Source: SAR116 cluster bacterium (GTDB lineage: Bacteria; Pseudomonadota; Alphaproteobacteria; Puniceispirillales; Puniceispirillaceae). Taken from it: DNA of 9,678 bases. Numbering within the stretch: position 1 is the first letter of the stretch; every line of letters starts with the position of its first letter. The DNA is taken from NCBI GenBank assembly GCA_002700485.1, contig PADU01000026.1, positions 1 through 9,678 on the forward strand. Reading direction: 5' to 3'. Positions 1-5,655 of the stretch are shown piece after piece. The notes under the pieces were generated by a model. That model worked only from the letters and a program-made list of their open reading frames with translations, made no database searches and was not told where the DNA came from. The position numbers and the translations under genes are program-made.

Positions 1-183
1 GACATAATGACCTTTCCGGTTTTTCTTAACCCGATAGGCAAGAGTGCGCAGACCCCAATATTCATGTTTGTGAATCTTGCCACCACCACTTTCAATTATG
101 GCAGAGAATTCCTTGGTCAAATTCTCAACCTGCGTGGTAGAAACATCTTGGCGTGCAATAAACACGCTTTCATACAGCCGCAT
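1..183 (-). CDS. rpsF: 30S ribosomal protein S6, N-terminal part (cut by window edge)
   Basis: S6 binds the 16S rRNA central domain together with S18 in the 30S platform. The first 61 residues are present and the frame stays open to position 1, so the rest (bacterial S6 is usually about 100-140 residues) lies outside. The protein begins [15 protein letters not shown], followed by a GGGKI turn near residues 33-37 and by [21 protein letters not shown] at the end. This is the classic S6 pattern of the first beta strand, helix, and the W-G-x-R-x-L-A-Y-x-I/V-x-K segment. The ATG at 183-181 is chosen because AGGAGA lies 7 nt upstream and no better start exists. It is transcribed away from fabD, as is common in Alphaproteobacteria, where rpsR and rplI usually follow. 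Its leader carries a strong hairpin (204-237). Identification is confident. Confidence 0.95.
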   Translation of the reverse strand, partial: MRLYESVFIARQDVSTTQVENLTKEFSAIIESGGGKIHKHEYWGLRTLAYRVKKNRKGHYV

Positions 184-203
184 TTTTTTCTCCTTTTGGC
201 TAA

Positions 204-237
204 TTGTGTAAAGCAGTTTAAAACCGCTTTATCACAA
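204..237 (-). promoter_or_regulatory. Strong hairpin in the rpsF 5' leader
   Basis: Positions 204-219 and 221-237 are complementary over 16 pairs with one bulged base (232). On the DNA one pair (215/225) is mismatched, but in the rpsF-sense RNA that pair becomes G-U, so the stem is continuous in the mRNA. The hairpin ends 20 nt before the rpsF ATG, just upstream of the AGGAGA ribosome binding site. Autoregulation of rpsF by the S6:S18 complex through a leader RNA is established in several bacteria. The usual CCG loop element is not visible here, so the role is an inference. No U-tract follows, so it is not an intrinsic terminator. Confidence 0.5.
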
Positions 238-327
238 ACCAGCTTTTTTCGGCACATAGCTGGCAAGGATAGCTTGAATTGGTGAGAGATGAACAAAACT
301 GTGAATTTCACCACCAGTGATTCGCAG

Positions 328-356
328 GTTATGCGCCAGCGAGCTAAAAAAATCAA
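328..356 (-). promoter_or_regulatory. Candidate sigma70 promoter for rpsF
   Basis: On the minus strand, TTGATT (356-351) and CATAAC (333-328) are separated by exactly 17 bp. Each matches 4 of 6 consensus positions. Transcription would start near 321 and give an rpsF leader of about 140 nt that contains the hairpin at 204-237. The -35 box forms one arm of a perfect inverted repeat shared with the candidate fabD promoter. The call rests on sequence matches only. Confidence 0.35.
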
Positions 357-359
357 GTC

Positions 360-389
360 TTGATTCTCTGCCAGTGACTGGCCTATCAC
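360..389 (+). promoter_or_regulatory. Candidate sigma70 promoter for fabD operon
   Basis: TTGATT (360-365) and TATCAC (384-389) are 18 bp apart and each matches 4 of 6 consensus positions. The start point would be near 396, about 46 nt before the fabD ATG. The spacer contains a perfect short inverted repeat, GCCAGT-G-ACTGGC (370-382), which could be an operator for an unknown regulator. This is a modest match; it is listed because the gene must have a promoter in this 258-bp divergent gap and I see no better one. Confidence 0.28.
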
Positions 390-441
390 AAAAGACAGGT
401 ATGAGCTTTTAGGTGGGCTAGTTAAGGGGCAAAACTTAATT

Positions 442-1380
442 ATGGGAGTTACAGCATTTCTTTTTCCAGGGCAGGGCTCTCAGGTGGTGGGTATGGCCAG
501 CATTCTTGCGCAGAGCAGCGAGATTGCAAAAGATATTTTATCTGAAATTGATGACGCCCTCGATTTTAAATTGTCAACTCTCATGGCTGAAGGCCCTTCC
601 GAGGATCTGCAGCTAACCCAAAACGCCCAGCCTGCTTTATTTGCAAGTTCAATCTGCACATTGCGCGTTTTGCAGAACCAGACCGGGAAAACTATCTCTG
701 AGCTGTGCAGTTTTGTTGCCGGCCATTCTTTGGGTGAATATTCAGCCCTTTGTGCGGCTGGCAGTTTGGGCATTTCAGAAACGGCGCGCCTTCTGCACCT
801 TCGTGGCCAGTCCATGCAGCGGGCAGTCCCTGTGGGTGAAGGGGCTATGGCCGCTTTGATTGGTGCTGATTTAACCATTGCTGAAGAGATTGCATCTGCC
901 TCTGCTGATGCAGGGCTTGTGCAGATAGCAAATGACAATGCTGATGGCCAGATTGTGCTGAGTGGAACCTGTGCAGGCATTGGTAAGGCGATGGAGGTTG
1001 CTAAGAATAAAGGCTTACGTCGTGTGGTCAAACTGCCTGTAAGTGCCCCGTTCCATTGTCAGATGATGGCCCCAGCAGCCGATGTCATGGCAAAGGCATT
1101 AATCAAAATTGACTTTCAAAATGCAGAGGTTCCTGTAGTGCAAAATGTGACAGTTCAGCCGGAAATATCTGCTTATGTTTTGCGCGAAAATCTAGTCAGT
1201 CAGGTGACAGGCCGGGTACGGTGGCGTGAAACTATGTCTTTTTTCAATCAGGCAGAGGTAACTAACTTTGTTGAGCTGGGTACAGGGAAGGTTCTGTCTG
1301 GTCTTGCAAAACGTGCAGCACCGGATGCACGTATTTACACGCTTGATACGCTTGATGATATTCTGGGCTATGTGGGATAA
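442..1380 (+). CDS. fabD: Malonyl-CoA:ACP transacylase
   Basis: FabD transfers malonyl from CoA to the ACP phosphopantetheine arm and so supplies the extender unit for fatty-acid synthesis in the cytoplasm. The 312 residues match the usual length (about 305-320). Visible family features are FPGQGSQ at residues 8-14 (oxyanion-hole Gln11), the nucleophile elbow GHSLGEYSA at 94-102 with catalytic Ser96, the malonyl-binding Arg121 in LRGQSMQ, and catalytic His205 in SAPFHC. The C-terminal FVELGTGKVLSGL (276-288) is also typical. The ATG at 442 is preceded by AAGGGG with a rather long 12-nt spacing; later Met codons would remove GQGSQ, so this start is secure. It is the first gene of fabD-fabG-acpP and lies 20 bp before fabG. 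No missing key residue is seen. Confidence 0.97.
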   Translation: MGVTAFLFPGQGSQVVGMASILAQSSEIAKDILSEIDDALDFKLSTLMAEGPSEDLQLTQNAQPALFASSICTLRVLQNQTGKTISELCSFVAGHSLGEYSALCAAGSLGISETARLLHLRGQSMQRAVPVGEGAMAALIGADLTIAEEIASASADAGLVQIANDNADGQIVLSGTCAGIGKAMEVAKNKGLRRVVKLPVSAPFHCQMMAPAADVMAKALIKIDFQNAEVPVVQNVTVQPEISAYVLRENLVSQVTGRVRWRETMSFFNQAEVTNFVELGTGKVLSGLAKRAAPDARIYTLDTLDDILGYVG

Positions 1381-1400
1381 TATGGAAGGAAAGACAGCTT

Positions 1401-2138
1401 ATGTTCGATTTATCAGGGAAAACCGCACTGGTCACCGGGGCTAGTGGGGGAATCGGCTCTAAGATTGTGACAGCTTTGCACGGTCAGGGCGCTAAAGTGA
1501 TTTTGCATGGGACACGTGCTGACAGGTTGGCCAGTCTTCAGGAAAGCTTTGGTGAACGTGCTTATTGTCTGCCGGCTGATCTTTCAGATCGTGAAGCTGT
1601 GACAAAGATAATGGAAACCGCGGCTGAACTTGCCGGGCCTGTAGATATTCTGGTGAATAATGCTGGCATCACACGTGACAATCTGTTCATGCGGATGAAG
1701 GATGAGGATTGGGATGATGTGCTAGCAGTTAATATGACTTCATCAATGCTGCTCTGCCGGTCAGCCATACGATCTATGATGAAAGCCAGATGGGGCCGCA
1801 TCATTTCCATCTCTTCTATCGTAGGCGTGATTGGTAATCCCGGTCAAACAAATTACGCTGCCTCTAAAGCGGGCATGATTGGTTTTAGTAAATCATTGGC
1901 TGCCGAGGTGGCCAGCCGTGGTGTTACCGTAAATGTAATTGCGCCAGGTTTTATTGAAACACCGATGACTGACGTACTGAGTGATGATCAGAAGTCTGTA
2001 TTATTGAGCAATGTGCCATCAGGGCGGCTGGGACAGGGTAGTGAAATTGCTGCAGCCGTAGTCTATCTTGCCAGCCAGGAGGCAGGTTATGTTACGGGTT
2101 CGACTTTACATGTGAATGGCGGTATGGCAATGCTTTAG
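1401..2138 (+). CDS. fabG: 3-oxoacyl-ACP reductase
   Basis: FabG is the NADPH-dependent short-chain dehydrogenase that reduces 3-ketoacyl-ACP to 3-hydroxyacyl-ACP. The 245 residues are standard length. The Rossmann motif TGASGGIG lies at residues 12-19 and NNAGI at 86-90. The catalytic tetrad is Asn111, Ser139 (ISSIVG), Tyr152 and Lys156 (NYAASKAG). APGFIETPMT (181-190) and the C-terminal VTGSTLHVNGGMAM are typical of FabG rather than of generic short-chain dehydrogenases. Its location between fabD and acpP supports this. The ATG at 1401 follows an AAGGA site (1386-1390) in the 20-bp gap after fabD, so the two are almost certainly co-transcribed. Confidence 0.97.
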   Translation: MFDLSGKTALVTGASGGIGSKIVTALHGQGAKVILHGTRADRLASLQESFGERAYCLPADLSDREAVTKIMETAAELAGPVDILVNNAGITRDNLFMRMKDEDWDDVLAVNMTSSMLLCRSAIRSMMKARWGRIISISSIVGVIGNPGQTNYAASKAGMIGFSKSLAAEVASRGVTVNVIAPGFIETPMTDVLSDDQKSVLLSNVPSGRLGQGSEIAAAVVYLASQEAGYVTGSTLHVNGGMAML

Positions 2139-2191
2139 TCTAATTACGCCAAGGGATCTGAGCCTCTTTCTTTTTAGGCTGGAAATTGCTG

Positions 2192-2219
2192 TTGAACTGT
2201 GATATCACCCCGCTACAAA
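2192..2219 (+). promoter_or_regulatory. Candidate internal promoter for acpP
   Basis: TTGAAC (2192-2197) and TACAAA (2214-2219) are 16 bp apart and each matches 4 of 6 consensus positions. The spacer holds a perfect 10-bp palindrome GTGATATCAC (2199-2208). ACP is needed in much larger amounts than FabD or FabG, and acpP has its own promoter in other bacteria, so an internal promoter in this 132-bp gap is plausible. The box matches alone are weak evidence. Confidence 0.3.
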
Positions 2220-2267
2220 ATACAGAACCAGCATCCTGCTGGCTACACACTACCTTAAAGGTGATAT
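2202..2267 (+). promoter_or_regulatory. Possible structured acpP leader that can mask the ribosome binding site
   Basis: ATATCACC (2202-2209) is the perfect complement of GGTGATAT (2260-2267), which contains the acpP Shine-Dalgarno sequence AAAGGTGAT. Between them lies a perfect short hairpin, CCAGCA-TCC-TGCTGG (2228-2242). A transcript reading through from fabG could fold with the ribosome site paired. A transcript begun at the candidate promoter at 2192-2219 would lack the left arm. The complementarity is seen directly; the regulatory role is inferred. Confidence 0.35.
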
Positions 2268-2270
2268 GAA

Positions 2271-2507
2271 ATGAGTGATATTGCAGATCGCGTAAAGTCA
2301 ATTGTTGTTGAGCATCTTGGTGTTGAAGGCGACAAGGTGATTGAGGGTGCATCTTTCATCGATGATCTGGGTGCAGACAGCCTGGATACAGTTGAACTGG
2401 TTATGGCTTTTGAAGAAGAATTCGGATGCGAGATACCTGACGACGCAGCTGAAAAGATTCTAACAGTCAAAGATGCTGTTGATTTCTTGCAGGAAAATGC
2501 TGCTTAA
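2271..2507 (+). CDS. acpP: Acyl carrier protein
   Basis: ACP carries growing acyl chains on a 4'-phosphopantetheine arm and serves fatty-acid, lipid A and phospholipid synthesis. The 78-residue acidic protein is the normal length. The attachment site is Ser37 in [18 protein letters not shown], the recognition helix that follows the DSL motif. The N-terminus [18 protein letters not shown] and the C-terminal helix ([12 protein letters not shown]) are typical of primary ACPs. The start ATG at 2271 has AAAGGTGAT 5 nt upstream, which pairs with the 5' side of the 16S anti-SD. An out-of-frame ATG at 2266 opens a two-codon ORF (ATG AAA TGA) whose stop overlaps the acpP start. A strong intrinsic terminator follows 23 bp after the stop. 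Confidence 0.97.
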   Translation: MSDIADRVKSIVVEHLGVEGDKVIEGASFIDDLGADSLDTVELVMAFEEEFGCEIPDDAAEKILTVKDAVDFLQENAA

Positions 2508-2530
2508 AGCCAATAGGTTTTCCACATCTA

Positions 2531-2589
2531 AATCCAGCGCTGGTTTGCAAGCTCTTAGCGAGCACACAAACCAGCGGTGGATTTTTTTT
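2531..2589 (+). terminator. Strong intrinsic terminator after acpP
   Basis: The arms 2531-2547 and 2567-2583 pair over 16 of 17 positions (one G-G mismatch, 2537/2577), and T runs from 2582 to 2589. The 19-nt loop contains a small nested stem, GCTC (2551-2554) with GAGC (2560-2563). The T-run is only on the right side, so it terminates plus-strand transcripts. It separates fabD-fabG-acpP from fabF, meaning fabF needs readthrough or its own promoter. Confidence 0.88.
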
Positions 2590-2599
2590 GACTTGAATT

Positions 2600-2700
2600 A
2601 GGAGGTGGTTTTGTCGCACCTTTTAAGCAGTAACTGTCAAAAATTATTTGATCTAAGCCATCCAGACAAAATAAGAAGGGCAAGATGCGCCGAGTTGTAA
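2600..2700 (+). promoter_or_regulatory. Orphan Shine-Dalgarno and possible leader peptide before fabF
   Basis: AGGAGGTGG (2600-2608) is a near-perfect Shine-Dalgarno sequence lying 80 nt before the fabF start, much too far away to serve it. Five nt after its AGGAGG core, a TTG (2611-2613) opens a 29-codon frame that stops with TAA at 2698-2700, overlapping the first 16 nt of fabF in another frame. The SD can also pair with CACCTTTT (2617-2624, with two G-U pairs), forming a hairpin that hides it. Either a leader peptide or a ribosome-responsive leader is possible. The peptide has no recognisable family pattern and may not be made. Confidence 0.3.
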
Positions 2701-3947
2701 TAACAGGAATGGGTATTGTCTCTCCCTTAGGAGTAGGCCTTGACCATAACTGGATGAAGCTAATCGCCTCTGAGAGTGGCATTGGTCGAATTGACGGCTT
2801 TCAAATTGACGATCTTGCCTGCCAGATTGCCGGACAAGTTCCACAGGATGGCCTTAAGGGGTCACTTGACCTTGATGCGTTTATTGAACCGAAAGATCAG
2901 CGTAAATTAGACCGTTTCATCCAGTTAGGAATCGTTGCGGCAGTAGAAGCGGTAAATGATTCTGGCTGGCTGCCCATAAAGCTTGAAGACCAAGACAGAT
3001 CTGGAGTGATGATCGGATCAGGCATTGGCGGCTTGCAAACAATTGTTGAAACAAGCCAGCTTCTTGATCAACGTGGTCCGCGTCGGATCAGTCCGTTTTT
3101 TATTCCGTCTGCATTGATCAACCTGATTTCAGGTCAGGTATCCATTCGGTTTGGTTATCGAGGGCCTAATCATGCTGTGGTGACGGCCTGTTCGACAGGT
3201 GCGCATGCGATCGGAGATGCGACTCGGCTTATTGCGTTTGATGATGCCGATGTGATGCTTGCCGGGGGGGCAGAAGCAGCTGTATGTCGCCTTGGCATTG
3301 CCGGTTTTGCGGCTGCCCGCGCTTTATCCACTTCATATAATGACACTCCTGAGGTGGCCTCACGTCCCTATGATACAGGCAGAGATGGATTTGTGATGGG
3401 CGAAGGGGCTGGTGTTGTGGTTCTGGAAGAGCTGGAGCATGCCAAGGCTCGCGGTGCCAAAATCTATGGTGAGGTCAAAGGTTATGGCCTTTCTGGGGAT
3501 GCCCATCACATCACAGCACCAGCAGAAGATGGCAATGGAGGATTTCGTTCGATGGAAGCGGCATTGAAGTGCGCTGGACTTGATGTGTCAGAGATTGACT
3601 ACATTAACGCGCATGGCACATCCACACCTTTGGGTGATGTGATTGAAGCGAATGCGGTTCGGCGCCTCTTAGGCGCCGAATCTGATGTGTCAATGTCTTC
3701 CACCAAAAGCTCTACAGGTCATTTACTTGGAGCAGCAGGTGCGATTGAGGCTATTATTTCTACAATGGCTGTCGAACAAGATATTGTGCCACCAACGCTA
3801 AATCTGCGTGAACCTGAGCCAACACTAGACGGGCTTGATCTTGTGCCTCTCAAAGCGAAGAAACGCCCTGTTCGCAATGCCATGTCTAATAGTTTTGGTT
3901 TTGGGGGAACAAATGCCTCCTTAATCATCGGCAAAGTTGACACGTGA
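2685..3947 (+). CDS. fabF: 3-oxoacyl-ACP synthase II (KAS II)
   Basis: FabF condenses malonyl-ACP with acyl-ACP to lengthen fatty acids and dominates elongation of unsaturated chains. The 420 residues fit the family (about 410-425). It begins RRVVITGMGIVSPLG. The thiolase-fold active site is complete: Cys169 in TACSTGAHA, His310 in NAHGTSTPLGD, Lys341 and His346 in KSSTGHLLGAAG, and the gatekeeper loop NSFGFGGTN (402-410). These residues mark the FabB/FabF type (Cys-His-His) and not FabH (Cys-His-Asn); length and location favour FabF. The ATG at 2685 has AAGAAGGG (2673-2680) 4 nt upstream. The stop TGA overlaps the GTG start of mltG. A perfect 10-bp hairpin sits inside the gene at 3658-3680. 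Confidence 0.96.
   Translation: MRRVVITGMGIVSPLGVGLDHNWMKLIASESGIGRIDGFQIDDLACQIAGQVPQDGLKGSLDLDAFIEPKDQRKLDRFIQLGIVAAVEAVNDSGWLPIKLEDQDRSGVMIGSGIGGLQTIVETSQLLDQRGPRRISPFFIPSALINLISGQVSIRFGYRGPNHAVVTACSTGAHAIGDATRLIAFDDADVMLAGGAEAAVCRLGIAGFAAARALSTSYNDTPEVASRPYDTGRDGFVMGEGAGVVVLEELEHAKARGAKIYGEVKGYGLSGDAHHITAPAEDGNGGFRSMEAALKCAGLDVSEIDYINAHGTSTPLGDVIEANAVRRLLGAESDVSMSSTKSSTGHLLGAAGAIEAIISTMAVEQDIVPPTLNLREPEPTLDGLDLVPLKAKKRPVRNAMSNSFGFGGTNASLIIGKVDT
3656..3682 (+). repeat. Perfect inverted repeat inside fabF
   Basis: TTCGGCGCCT (3658-3667) and AGGCGCCGAA (3671-3680) are exact complements around a CTT loop. One G-U pair (3657/3681) and one G-C pair (3656/3682) extend the stem to 12 pairs in the mRNA. 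It encodes the surface-type stretch RRLLGAE (residues 326-332) and needs no unusual residues. It may be a chance product of codon choice, a pause site or a genomic repeat unit. Confidence 0.6.
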
Positions 3948-4987
3948 GTGGTGCTGAACAGGATAAACCTGACCAGTCTGAAAAGAAGTGGTTTGTTTTA
4001 TTTGTTAGCCGCTTAGTGATTGTCTGTTTTTTTGCTTTATGCACTGCAGCTCTGGCAGGATATCTGTATATTGATGTGATGCGGACCAGCAAAGGCCCTC
4101 ATCAGGAGACGGTCCTCTTTGACGTACCTTCCGGGGCGGGGCTGTTCAAGATTAAGCATGATTTATTCCGAGCTGGTGTGATCAGCCATCCTTGGCAATT
4201 TCATTTTGCTATCATGTTTTCGTCAGAAAGATTTGTACCTAAAGCAGGTGAATATGAAATACCTGCAAAAGCCTCCCTTGATCAGGTCATGCACATTCTT
4301 CATTCAGGGCGGGTGTTTCAACATAAACTGACAATAATTGAAGGATGGCGTTCATTCGACGTGATGCAGGCTTTAAATGATGCAGAGAAAATGAATTCTG
4401 TCATTTTGCAGCCGCCTGATGAAGGCAGCGTATTTCCAGATACTTATTTTTACACGAAGGGCACAGATCGTCGAACTTTGCTCGCACAGATGCAGGCTAA
4501 AATGGAAATAACTTTGGCAGTGATTTGGGCTGGACGGGCAGCTGACTTGCCGCTTAAAAACCCCAAAGATTTGCTGAAACTGGCGTCCATCATAGAAAAG
4601 GAGACAGGCGCACCTGGTGAAAAACTTCTGGTATCTTCAGTCTTTATGAACCGGCTTCAAAGAAAAATGCGCCTGCAGTCTGACCCAACAGTATCCTATG
4701 GCCTTTCCTTAAATGGGCCGTTGAAACACACCCTTTCGAGATCAGATTTGGCCAGCGCGCATAAATGGAATACATACCGCATCAAAGGGTTGCCAAAAAC
4801 ACCTATAGCGAACCCCGGTTATCAGGCGCTTTATGCAGCAGCACATCCAAAGAAGACAGATTATTTGTATTTTGTGGCAGATGGTGAAGGCGGCCATAAT
4901 TTTGCAAAAACACTGGACGCACATAATCGTAATGTTAGACAGTACAGAAACATAATACGCAAAAAGCAGAAGAACCCAACCCACTAA
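3944..4987 (+). CDS. mltG: Endolytic murein transglycosylase MltG (YceG-like)
   Basis: MltG is an inner-membrane lytic transglycosylase that cleaves nascent glycan strands and is thought to set their length. The 347-residue protein has a short charged cytoplasmic tail, one membrane helix (about residues 17-43), then a LysM-like and YceG catalytic region. Family motifs are EGSVFPDTYFY (160-170), LASIIEKETG (213-222) with catalytic Glu218, MRLQSDPTVSYG (242-253), NTYRIKGLPKTPIANPG (276-292) and YLYFVADGEGGHNF (307-320). The start is a GTG at 3944 that shares GTGA with the fabF stop and has no clear Shine-Dalgarno sequence, so translation is probably coupled to fabF. The next in-frame Met, at residue 46, would delete the membrane anchor. 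In many Alphaproteobacteria yicC follows; here gmk follows after 32 bp. Confidence 0.94.
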   Translation: MSGAEQDKPDQSEKKWFVLFVSRLVIVCFFALCTAALAGYLYIDVMRTSKGPHQETVLFDVPSGAGLFKIKHDLFRAGVISHPWQFHFAIMFSSERFVPKAGEYEIPAKASLDQVMHILHSGRVFQHKLTIIEGWRSFDVMQALNDAEKMNSVILQPPDEGSVFPDTYFYTKGTDRRTLLAQMQAKMEITLAVIWAGRAADLPLKNPKDLLKLASIIEKETGAPGEKLLVSSVFMNRLQRKMRLQSDPTVSYGLSLNGPLKHTLSRSDLASAHKWNTYRIKGLPKTPIANPGYQALYAAAHPKKTDYLYFVADGEGGHNFAKTLDAHNRNVRQYRNIIRKKQKNPTH

Positions 4988-5019
4988 ACAGAACAGAAGT
5001 GGTATAGGAAAAAGGTGAT

Positions 5020-5649
5020 ATGATAACAAGAAGAGGGCTGATGCTAGTGCTGTCTTCACCGTCAGGGGCAGGAAAAACCTCTATTGCGCGCTCGCTTCTC
5101 ACGCGTGACAAGGAAATTAACATGTCCGTTTCGGCAACCACTCGGCCAAGGCGTCCGGGTGAGGCCGAAGGCAAAGACTATTATTTCGTTGATGAAGAGA
5201 AATTTAAAATTGATATAAATAAAGGCCTGTTTCTAGAATATGCCCGTGTATTTGACCATTATTATGGAACGCCGTTGGGGTTGGTTCAAAAACTCTTGTC
5301 CTCTGGGTGCGATGTTCTGTTTGACATAGACTGGCAAGGCACCCAGCAGATAAAGGCAAAGGCGCGTGATGATTTAGTTTCTATCTTTGTTTTACCTCCT
5401 TCTACAGCTGAACTGGAAAAGCGCTTAATTACGCGGGCGCAGGACTCAGCTGAAGTGGTTGCTGGCCGCATGGCCCGAGCGGCTGATGAGATGAGCCATT
5501 ATCCTGAATATGATTATATCATCGTCAATCATGATCTGGATCAGTCAATTGATGCTGTTCACACCATTCTGAAAGCTGAGCGTTTGCGCAGAAGCCGTCA
5601 GGCTAGCCTGACTGAGTTTATGAAACAGTTGCGTGAGGGCTGCTCTTAG
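5020..5649 (+). CDS. gmk: Guanylate kinase
   Basis: Gmk phosphorylates GMP (and dGMP) to the diphosphate with ATP, feeding GTP and (p)ppGpp pools. The 209 residues match the family. The P-loop SSPSGAGKTS is at 12-21. The GMP-binding segment SATTRPRRPGEAEGKDYYFV spans 38-57 with Arg42 and Arg45. EYARV (73-77), YGTP (82-85) and DIDWQG (102-107) are standard, and lid arginines lie near 135-150. The ATG at 5020 is preceded by AGGAAAAAGGTG; the 13-mer AAAGGTGATATGA at 5011-5023 is identical to one at the acpP ribosome site. It is the last gene of fabF-mltG-gmk and ends 6 bp from the convergent rsmA stop. No intrinsic terminator is evident. Confidence 0.97.
   Translation: MITRRGLMLVLSSPSGAGKTSIARSLLTRDKEINMSVSATTRPRRPGEAEGKDYYFVDEEKFKIDINKGLFLEYARVFDHYYGTPLGLVQKLLSSGCDVLFDIDWQGTQQIKAKARDDLVSIFVLPPSTAELEKRLITRAQDSAEVVAGRMARAADEMSHYPEYDYIIVNHDLDQSIDAVHTILKAERLRRSRQASLTEFMKQLREGCS
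5597..5612. repeat. Perfect 16-bp palindrome near the end of gmk
   Basis: GTCAGGCTAGCCTGAC is self-complementary over its full length. It lies 37 nt before the gmk stop and close to the convergent rsmA end. A second small hairpin, CTGCT-CTT-AGCAG (5640-5652), spans the stop codon. Neither is followed by a T-run. They could slow polymerase or protect 3' ends on either strand, but this is inference. Confidence 0.4.
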
Positions 5650-5655
5650 CAGGGA

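Noticed and set aside
204..237. CRP/FNR operator in the rpsF leader
   Set aside because: TTGTG and CACAA ends are present but 24 bp apart, far from the spacing of such sites; an RNA hairpin explains the symmetry better.
480..1031. Open frame of 183 codons antisense to fabD
   Set aside because: It lies fully within fabD on the other strand, has no recognisable motif and no ribosome site, and its composition is that of a mirrored coding sequence.
2161..2180. AGCCT...AGGCT hairpin as a terminator after fabG
   Set aside because: The stem is 5 bp with a 10-nt loop and no T-run follows it; the T-rich part is in the loop.
2588..2676. Promoter for fabF
   Set aside because: TTGACT (2588-2593) is a fair -35 box but no acceptable -10 lies 15-19 bp downstream. 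TTGATC/AATAAG (2648-2675) would start the RNA inside the ribosome site. One probably exists but I cannot place it.
4742..5059. Minus-strand frame of 105 codons over the mltG-gmk junction
   Set aside because: It overlaps two well-supported genes in antisense. Its hydrophobic look arises from reversed lysine-rich codons at the mltG end.
5640..5652. CTGCT-CTT-AGCAG as a terminator of gmk or rsmA
   Set aside because: The stem is only 5 bp and there is no T-tract on either side.
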